Shown one piece after another: positions 3,837-8,846 of a DNA stretch of 8,846 nt. The position numbers and the translations under genes were made by a program. The notes below the pieces were generated by a model that saw only the letters and a program-made list of their open reading frames with translations, did no database searches and was not told the origin of the DNA. Source of the DNA: Candidatus Woesearchaeota archaeon (GTDB lineage: Archaea > Nanobdellota > Nanobdellia > Woesearchaeales > UBA10216); NCBI GenBank assembly GCA_013331515.1, contig DUGG01000085.1, positions 1 through 8,846 of the forward strand, written 5' to 3'. Numbering within the stretch: position 1 is the stretch's first letter; every line of letters starts with the position of its first letter.

Positions 3837-5765
3837 ATGTCTCAGGAAAAGAACGGTTTTGGCTATCTGGCGGTGCTTTCGCTTGCTATTGGCTCCATTG
3901 CAGGCACCACGCTTTTTCTTGGCGCGGGGATTGGAGCCCGACATTCCGGCAATCTGATGCTGCTTTCATGGCTGGTTGTTTCCGCCGCTGCAGTCTACAT
4001 TGCTGCGTGCTTTGGTGAGCTTGTTGCCGCTTTCCCGAGGGCTGGCGGTTCTTATGAGTTTGCCAAGCAGGCGTACGGCCGGTTCTTCTCTTTCATGGTC
4101 GGCTGGACTGCGTGGCTGTTCGGCAGCCTGTCGGTTGTTGTCATGGTGGTTGGGGCTGTTGGCTTTCTGTTCCCGCACATTCCGGCTTTCCAGCAGTTCC
4201 TCCTGAGCGTTGGGGTTATAGTGGTCCTGAATGCGGTTGCCTATTTGGGTGGCGGGGCGAGTTCTGTAATGCTGGTGGGGTTTGCTGTCATTATGGTTGC
4301 CGCTCCGGCAGCTCTGGTTGCCAAGGGGTTTTCAAGCGTCAGCTTTGCAAATTTTATGCCTTTCTTCAGTCATCCGGTATCTACGGTCATGGTGACGTCA
4401 TTTTTCATGGCCGAATCGTATTTCGGCTGGGAGAGCGCAACTTACCTTGCTGAGGAAACGAAGAATCCGAGGAGGACAATTCCAAGGGCGCTCATGCACG
4501 GCACAATAACCATTGCAATCGTGGGCTTTTTCCTGCTGGCTTCGCTTATCGGCGTGCTTGGATGGCAGCAGCTCTCTTCCCTGCCGCAGCCGTTCATATA
4601 CGCCGCGGACATACTTTTCACGCCAAGTTTTGCGTTTGCCGTGAGCCTCGGCGCTTTTTTGGCCCTTGTTGGTTCGGCTGCCAGCGGTGTGGTCGCGCTG
4701 CCGCGCCTTGTCCTCGCCCTTGCAAGGGACCGGCTTTTCCCTGGCCAGTTTTCAGCCACCCATTCCAGGTTTCGCACGCCCCACATTGCCGTGCTTTTCC
4801 AGACCGTTGTGTTGGTCATGCTGCTCCTGCTTGGGTTTGCGAATTACGAGACCCTGCTTGGTATGATGATTCCGGTTGGCGCCGTGATGTACGTTGTGAT
4901 ACTTTCCACGGTCCCCTTGCTGAGACGTAAGCATGCTAACATTGAGCGCCCTTTCAGGGTTCCTTTTCCAACCGCAGGTGTAGTGGCCGTGAGCGCGCTT
5001 CTGATGCTTTCAGTGGTTTCGTGGGCGTTTAGCGTTGATGGCTCCCTGCGGCTTCTTGAGCTGAGCTTTTACCTGATTGCCATAGGGCTGCCGCTTTACC
5101 TGCTGGTGGAGCTTTATTATGACCCGAAGATGATTACCGAGGTCAGTGACCTGCTTGCCTACCTTACCCTCCTTACGGAGCGCTTCACTTTCACCAGTGG
5201 GATGAAGCGGGAGATGTTTGCCTTTCTTGGCGAGCTTAAGGGGAAAACCCTGCTTGAGTTCGGCTGCGGGGTTGGGACCCTGACAATAGACCTTGTGCGC
5301 TCTGTTGGCATCAAGGGCAGGGTTTATGCTGTGCACTTTTCAAGGAACAACCTCAAGATTACCAGCAAGAGGATTGACGACCTCAAGTGGGGGGCCGGTG
5401 CCCCCATGGGCTCGGCTACCCTGCTGCACGACCCGGAGATGTTCAGGAGGGTTTACCCGGAAGTCGGCTACGCTGACGCGGTGGTAAGCGCAGGCATGCT
5501 TGGCTACGTCCACGACATAAAAAAGGTCCTGAAGGAGATGTGGGCCGTGCTTCCGGCTGGGGGCAGGGTTGTTTTTACGGACTACGTGGATTTCTTTCAC
5601 GTCCTGCCCAACGTTGAGTGGCTTTCAGGCGAAGCCGCCATTGAGAAGACGTTCAGGGAAGCCGGCTTTGCGGTGAGGGTAGTCAAGAAGCGGGGCCTGT
5701 TGTGGAACAGGATTTTCCTTTACGGCATAAAGGCAAAGGAGAAGGGTGTCATGGCGTTCATATAG
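3837..5765 (+). CDS. APC-superfamily permease fused to a class I SAM-dependent methyltransferase
   Basis: From the ATG at 3837 the product has 642 residues. Residues about 8-425 are an APC (amino acid-polyamine-organocation) transporter with roughly 12 membrane helices. The broken helix motif GSIAG is at 19-23, FPRAGGSYEFAKQAYG at 66-81, FGWESATYLAEETKNP at 196-211, and a loop with ALARDRLFP then FRTPH at about 294-316. After a short linker, residues about 455-642 form a Rossmann methyltransferase. Motif I LLEFGCGVGTLTIDL is at 472-486, motif II VYAVHFS at 496-502, motif IV ADAVVSAGML at 546-555, and LPAGGRVVF at 572-580. The position in motif II that is usually acidic and binds the SAM ribose is His500. 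Both halves are in one uninterrupted frame. The methyltransferase should face the cytoplasm. The substrate of either domain is unknown. A TTG at 3810 could add nine residues; neither start has a good Shine-Dalgarno. The IS3 element ends 63 bp upstream, so promoter disruption or replacement is possible. Confidence 0.88.
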   Translation: MSQEKNGFGYLAVLSLAIGSIAGTTLFLGAGIGARHSGNLMLLSWLVVSAAAVYIAACFGELVAAFPRAGGSYEFAKQAYGRFFSFMVGWTAWLFGSLSVVVMVVGAVGFLFPHIPAFQQFLLSVGVIVVLNAVAYLGGGASSVMLVGFAVIMVAAPAALVAKGFSSVSFANFMPFFSHPVSTVMVTSFFMAESYFGWESATYLAEETKNPRRTIPRALMHGTITIAIVGFFLLASLIGVLGWQQLSSLPQPFIYAADILFTPSFAFAVSLGAFLALVGSAASGVVALPRLVLALARDRLFPGQFSATHSRFRTPHIAVLFQTVVLVMLLLLGFANYETLLGMMIPVGAVMYVVILSTVPLLRRKHANIERPFRVPFPTAGVVAVSALLMLSVVSWAFSVDGSLRLLELSFYLIAIGLPLYLLVELYYDPKMITEVSDLLAYLTLLTERFTFTSGMKREMFAFLGELKGKTLLEFGCGVGTLTIDLVRSVGIKGRVYAVHFSRNNLKITSKRIDDLKWGAGAPMGSATLLHDPEMFRRVYPEVGYADAVVSAGMLGYVHDIKKVLKEMWAVLPAGGRVVFTDYVDFFHVLPNVEWLSGEAAIEKTFREAGFAVRVVKKRGLLWNRIFLYGIKAKEKGVMAFI

Positions 5766-5899
5766 CTGCTATTTTCAGAAAGATTTTAAATTCGGTGAAT
5801 CCAGGGATTTCCCATCAGGTGGTTGTTTTGGAACTCAGGAAGGAACTGCGGATTGGCCATTTCGTGTTTACTCCCGGGATAGCGATGAGCGGATTTTCG
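5766..5899. other. Intergenic region between convergent genes
   Basis: These 134 bp separate the permease-methyltransferase stop codon from the uS7 stop codon. The region contains an 8-bp palindrome TCCCGGGA (5872-5879) and GGAACT repeated at a 13-bp interval. I see no gene and no clear oligo-T terminator on either strand. Confidence 0.5.
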
Positions 5900-6499
5900 T
5901 TACCTGCTTGCTTCTGCTTGCCTTTCCAGTTCCAGCTTCTTGCTTATTGCCTGGCTGGTGGGGCTCCGGTTGTAGGCGTTTGTTATCTCTTCGGAGAGCG
6001 TTTCCGTGAATGTTTTCTTGTTGTTGAACGCCTTGGCCATTGCGCCCTGGACGAAGTATCTTAGCGCGACGTCAACCCTTCTCTGTGGGGAGCAGTCAAC
6101 GGCCTTGGGATAGCGCGCACCGCCATACTCAATGCTGACAATCTCCTCTCTTGGGGCTGCGTTTTCAACGGCATCAACGAGCACCTTGACTGGGTTCTGC
6201 TTTGTTTTCTGCTCTATCATGCCCAGGACGTTTTCCACGATGCCGTACGCCTGCGCTGCCTTGCCTGTGATGTGGTATGATGTGATAGTGTGCTTCTTGC
6301 CCCTGTGCCCGGGCACCATTATCTTTTTCATCAGCCGCTCAACTATGGTGGCCTTTGACTTGTAGAATCTCTGCTTGGCGTATCTTGCTCCTGTTCTTGG
6401 AACGAGCACCTGCTTGATTGTGATGTAACTTGCAAGGCCGGCATCCTTCACGGTTATGCCTTCAACCGGCCACTTTCCGAACATCCTTATTTCTGTCAT
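5900..6499 (-). CDS. rps7: Archaeal small-subunit ribosomal protein uS7
   Basis: uS7 binds the 3' major domain of 16S rRNA and nucleates assembly of the 30S head, near the E-site tRNA. The 199-residue product has the archaeal/eukaryotic-type N-terminal extension (FGKWPVEGITVKD), the core with RFYKSKATIVERLMKKIM, the GGARYPKAVDCSPQRRVDVALR region near residues 125-146, and the typical C-terminus SQAISKKLELERQAEASR. Length and motifs are complete. The ATG at 6499 is preceded by an A-rich stretch without a Shine-Dalgarno, and a TATA box lies 44 bp upstream. The gene is 63 bp downstream of EF-2 on the same strand, so it may be read both from its own promoter and from EF-2 transcripts. In most archaea S7 lies upstream of EF-2, so the order here is reversed. 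Confidence 0.95.
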   Translation of the reverse strand: MTEIRMFGKWPVEGITVKDAGLASYITIKQVLVPRTGARYAKQRFYKSKATIVERLMKKIMVPGHRGKKHTITSYHITGKAAQAYGIVENVLGMIEQKTKQNPVKVLVDAVENAAPREEIVSIEYGGARYPKAVDCSPQRRVDVALRYFVQGAMAKAFNNKKTFTETLSEEITNAYNRSPTSQAISKKLELERQAEASR

Positions 6500-6538
6500 T
6501 TTTTTTAGCGTTTCTGAGAAGCCCGAAAATCAGGGCCG

Positions 6539-6546
6539 TTTATAAA
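6539..6546 (-). promoter_or_regulatory. TATA box of rps7
   Basis: TTTATAAA on the minus strand lies in the 63-bp gap between EF-2 and rps7. Its midpoint is 43.5 bp from the rps7 ATG, so transcription should start near 6516 with a leader of about 16 nt. A weak inverted repeat (GCCC, 8 nt, GGGC; 6521-6536) lies just downstream. Confidence 0.6.
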
Positions 6547-6562
6547 TCTTCCCACGGGGCGG

Positions 6563-8779
6563 CTACTCCTCTCCCCGCGTTGGCATGGCAACCCCTTCAA
6601 CAAGCTTGAGGCCTTTTCTCTCGCGAATCTTTTGGGCGACCTTCTCCTGGAGCTCAAATGGCAGCTTTTCGAACAGCTGGTCAACCACGTAGAAACTGCC
6701 CCTGCCCTCGGTTGCCGAGCGCAGGTCTGAGGTCAGTCCGAATGTCTCTGCCACTGGTAGCTTTGCCTTTACGCTTATCATTTCCCCTTCCTGGGTCATC
6801 TCGAGGAGCTGCCCTCTCCGGTTCTGCGTCAGCTTTGATATTGCACCCATGTATGTCACTGGTGCGTCTATCTGAAGCACCTGGAGTGGTTCAAAGAGTT
6901 GCGGGGTGGCGTTGAGCATCGCCCCTCTTATGGCTTCCCTGACTGCGGGGAGCACCTGTGCAGGTCCCCGGTGTATGGCGTCCTCGTGTAGCTTCATGTC
7001 CGTCAGGTATGCTATCAGGTTGACGCACGGTTCCCTGGCTATGGGGCCGAATTTCATGACATCCTCGAAGGCGTCCAGCACCATTTCCATTACCTCGCCG
7101 CCGTAGACCTGCCCTCTTGTGATGTCGAGTATGATGTTGCCGTTGAATATGGCCTTGATTTTCCTTGTTGACTTGCTTTCCATCCCGGCTGCCTCAAGCT
7201 TGTGCCAGATGTCTTCTTCCTTCTTTTTCAGCCTCAGGGTTGACGGAAGCTCCCCATTTTTGATGAGCTGCGAGTAAGCTTCCGGGATGGGTTCAACTTT
7301 CATATAGAACTTGTTGTGCTTGTTTGGGCTCTTTCCCTCAAACTCCTGTGACGGTTTAGTGACCGTCTCCCTGTATACCACTATGGGCTGTGAGGTTTTT
7401 ACCTCAACGCCTTTCTCGGTGTAAATCCTGTTTTCTATGACCTCAAGGTGCAATTCCCCCATTCCGCTTATGAGGTTCTCGCCTGTTTCCTCATTTATCT
7501 CAACGACCAGCGTGGGGTCTTCCTTGCTCACCTGCTTGAGCACCTCGACCAGCTTTGGCAGGTCGCTTGCCTTTTTCGCCTCAATCGCTTTGGTGATTAC
7601 AGGCTCAAATATGTGCTTGATTGCCTCAAACGGCTCTGTATCTGGTTCGGAGCTTGCAGTCTCGCCTGAGAAGACGCCCCTCAATCCCACGAGGCCGATG
7701 ACGTTCCCGGCAGCCATGTCCTCTACCTGCTCCCGCTTTGGGCCGTTGGAAACGAAGACCTGCTGGGCCCTGACCTGCTTCTTCCCTCCGATGAGGAAGA
7801 GGTCCTGGCCCTGCCTGACTGTTCCTGAGAAGAGCCTGCCCACGGCTACCTCTCCAGCGTTTTTGTCTATGACTATCTTAGTGCAGACAAAAATGACCGG
7901 GCCGCTTGGGTTGCAGCTGATGAGCGACTTTCCCGCCTCGCTTTCAACATCCCCATGCCAGAGTTTCGGAATCCTGTACGCCTGGGCTTCCTTCGGGTTA
8001 GGGTGGTTGTGGATTGACATGTTCAGCACCACGCTGTGGAGGGGCGCCTTTTTGGCAAGCTCTTTTATCCTCTCGTCCTGTCCTGGGGAGTCTGCATAAG
8101 TGTCAATGACATCCTTGAATGACAGGCCTGTCGCCTTCATGTACGGGACCGATAATGCCCACTTGTGGTATGCTGAGCCGAATGAAACGCTTCCCTTGTT
8201 GACGTCTATCTGCCATTTTTCCTTGTATTCGGGCTCGGCAAGCTGGCCGATGAGCCTGTTGACCTGCGTTATTATCTTCAGGAACCTTTCCTGCATCTGC
8301 TCAGGCGTCAGCTTAAGCTCCCTGATGAGTCTGTCAACCTTGTTGATGAAAAGGCATGGCTTGACCCTCTCGCGCAATGCCTGCCTGAGGACTGTTTCTG
8401 TTTGCGGCATGACGCTTTCGACAGAGTCAACCAGCAGGATGGTGCCGTCAATGGCCCTCATTGCCCTTGTTACGTCCCCCCCGAAGTCAACGTGTCCTGG
8501 GGTGTCTATGAGGTTTATCAGGTAGTCGTCCCCTTCAAGGTTGTGGACCATGGATACGTTTGCAGCGTCTATGGTTATGCCGCGGGCCTGCTCGTCCGGC
8601 TTGAAGTCAAGCACGAGCTGCCTCCCGGCGGTCTCGTAGGACATCATGCCTGCTCCGGCAATCAGGGAGTCCGAAAAAGTGGTCTTGCCGTGGTCTATGT
8701 GCGCAGAAGTGCAGATGTTCCTGATGTGTTCCGGGTCGCGGCTCAGGTTTACAATCTTGTCAACAACCTTTTCATCCAT
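6563..8779 (-). CDS. fusA: Archaeal translation elongation factor 2 (EF-2)
   Basis: EF-2 is the GTPase that moves tRNAs and mRNA through the ribosome after peptide transfer. From the ATG at 8779 the product has 738 residues, normal for archaea. Visible G motifs are AHIDHGKT (26-33), RGIT (66-69), DTPGH (92-96) and NKVD (146-149). The domain IV segment LHEDAIHRGPAQV contains His603, the residue converted to diphthamide in archaea and eukaryotes; this is strong evidence for an archaeal host. The C-terminal EFG-IV and EFG-V domains are complete. The frame stays open to a TTG at 8791. The ATG at 8779 is preferred because its N-terminus matches the family and a TATA box lies 27 bp upstream, implying a leaderless mRNA without a Shine-Dalgarno. 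rps7 follows 63 bp downstream. Confidence 0.97.
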   Translation of the reverse strand: MDEKVVDKIVNLSRDPEHIRNICTSAHIDHGKTTFSDSLIAGAGMMSYETAGRQLVLDFKPDEQARGITIDAANVSMVHNLEGDDYLINLIDTPGHVDFGGDVTRAMRAIDGTILLVDSVESVMPQTETVLRQALRERVKPCLFINKVDRLIRELKLTPEQMQERFLKIITQVNRLIGQLAEPEYKEKWQIDVNKGSVSFGSAYHKWALSVPYMKATGLSFKDVIDTYADSPGQDERIKELAKKAPLHSVVLNMSIHNHPNPKEAQAYRIPKLWHGDVESEAGKSLISCNPSGPVIFVCTKIVIDKNAGEVAVGRLFSGTVRQGQDLFLIGGKKQVRAQQVFVSNGPKREQVEDMAAGNVIGLVGLRGVFSGETASSEPDTEPFEAIKHIFEPVITKAIEAKKASDLPKLVEVLKQVSKEDPTLVVEINEETGENLISGMGELHLEVIENRIYTEKGVEVKTSQPIVVYRETVTKPSQEFEGKSPNKHNKFYMKVEPIPEAYSQLIKNGELPSTLRLKKKEEDIWHKLEAAGMESKSTRKIKAIFNGNIILDITRGQVYGGEVMEMVLDAFEDVMKFGPIAREPCVNLIAYLTDMKLHEDAIHRGPAQVLPAVREAIRGAMLNATPQLFEPLQVLQIDAPVTYMGAISKLTQNRRGQLLEMTQEGEMISVKAKLPVAETFGLTSDLRSATEGRGSFYVVDQLFEKLPFELQEKVAQKIRERKGLKLVEGVAMPTRGEE

Positions 8780-8802
8780 GCGGCAGCGCAACTTTGAGGG
8801 TG

Positions 8803-8810
8803 TTTTTAAA
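8803..8810 (-). promoter_or_regulatory. TATA box of the EF-2 gene
   Basis: TTTAAAAA on the minus strand has its midpoint 27.5 bp from the A of the ATG at 8779. This is identical to the spacing at lemA and predicts a leaderless EF-2 transcript. Confidence 0.65.
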
Positions 8811-8846
8811 GGTTGCTGTTTGGGGTAAAGTCAACTAGCCCGTGTT

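Noticed and set aside
4442..4819. 125-codon minus-strand open frame inside the permease gene
   Set aside because: It is antisense to conserved APC motifs, with no recognisable protein features.
5702..6064. 120-codon plus-strand open frame spanning the permease and rps7 ends
   Set aside because: It overlaps two real genes in other frames or strands and has no family resemblance.
7437..8099. 220-codon open frame on the plus strand
   Set aside because: It lies wholly antisense to the strongly conserved EF-2 gene and shows no domain; it is a shadow frame.
8780..8791. TTG start of EF-2 four codons upstream
   Set aside because: The ATG at 8779 matches family N-termini and the TATA spacing; the extra codons would lie in the promoter-proximal DNA.

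Overview
This window is archaeal chromosome. It holds a diphthamide-type archaeal EF-2, an archaeal-type ribosomal protein uS7, and TATA-box promoters placed about 27 bp upstream of start codons, which implies leaderless mRNAs. The compact gene set, the transposon traffic and a bacterial-looking IS3 element would fit a DPANN-like lineage (for example Diapherotrites or Micrarchaeota-like). That placement is inference only, and nothing in the sequence fixes the phylum.

Layout: (1) 38-1526, minus strand: a two-gene unit lemA then htpX, a membrane-anchored coiled-coil protein and a membrane zinc protease, transcribed from one TATA promoter with an operator-like inverted repeat next to it. (2) About 1558-2249: an AT-rich gap of roughly 700 bp with no convincing gene. 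It contains four separate pairs of tandem 12-bp repeats, several short palindromes and a 41-bp hairpin. (3) 2250-3779: a nested mobile region. The 3' end of an IS6/IS240-like DDE transposase gene (minus strand) is interrupted by a 1.25-kb IS3-family element with terminal inverted repeats, orfA, orfB and a likely ACGA(T) target duplication. (4) 3837-5765, plus strand: an unusual gene encoding a 12-TM APC-superfamily transporter fused to a C-terminal class I SAM-dependent methyltransferase domain. (5) 5900-8779, minus strand: EF-2 followed by uS7, the reverse of the usual archaeal str order (S12-S7-EF-2). Each gene has its own TATA box.

Functional picture: translation genes and an envelope proteostasis operon flank an accessory segment in which IS elements sit directly against a transporter-methyltransferase gene. 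The best candidates for something undescribed are the permease-methyltransferase fusion and the paired 12-bp repeats in the gap. The IS3 element is also notable, because its orfA/orfB frame relationship does not allow the usual single -1 frameshift to make the OrfAB transposase.
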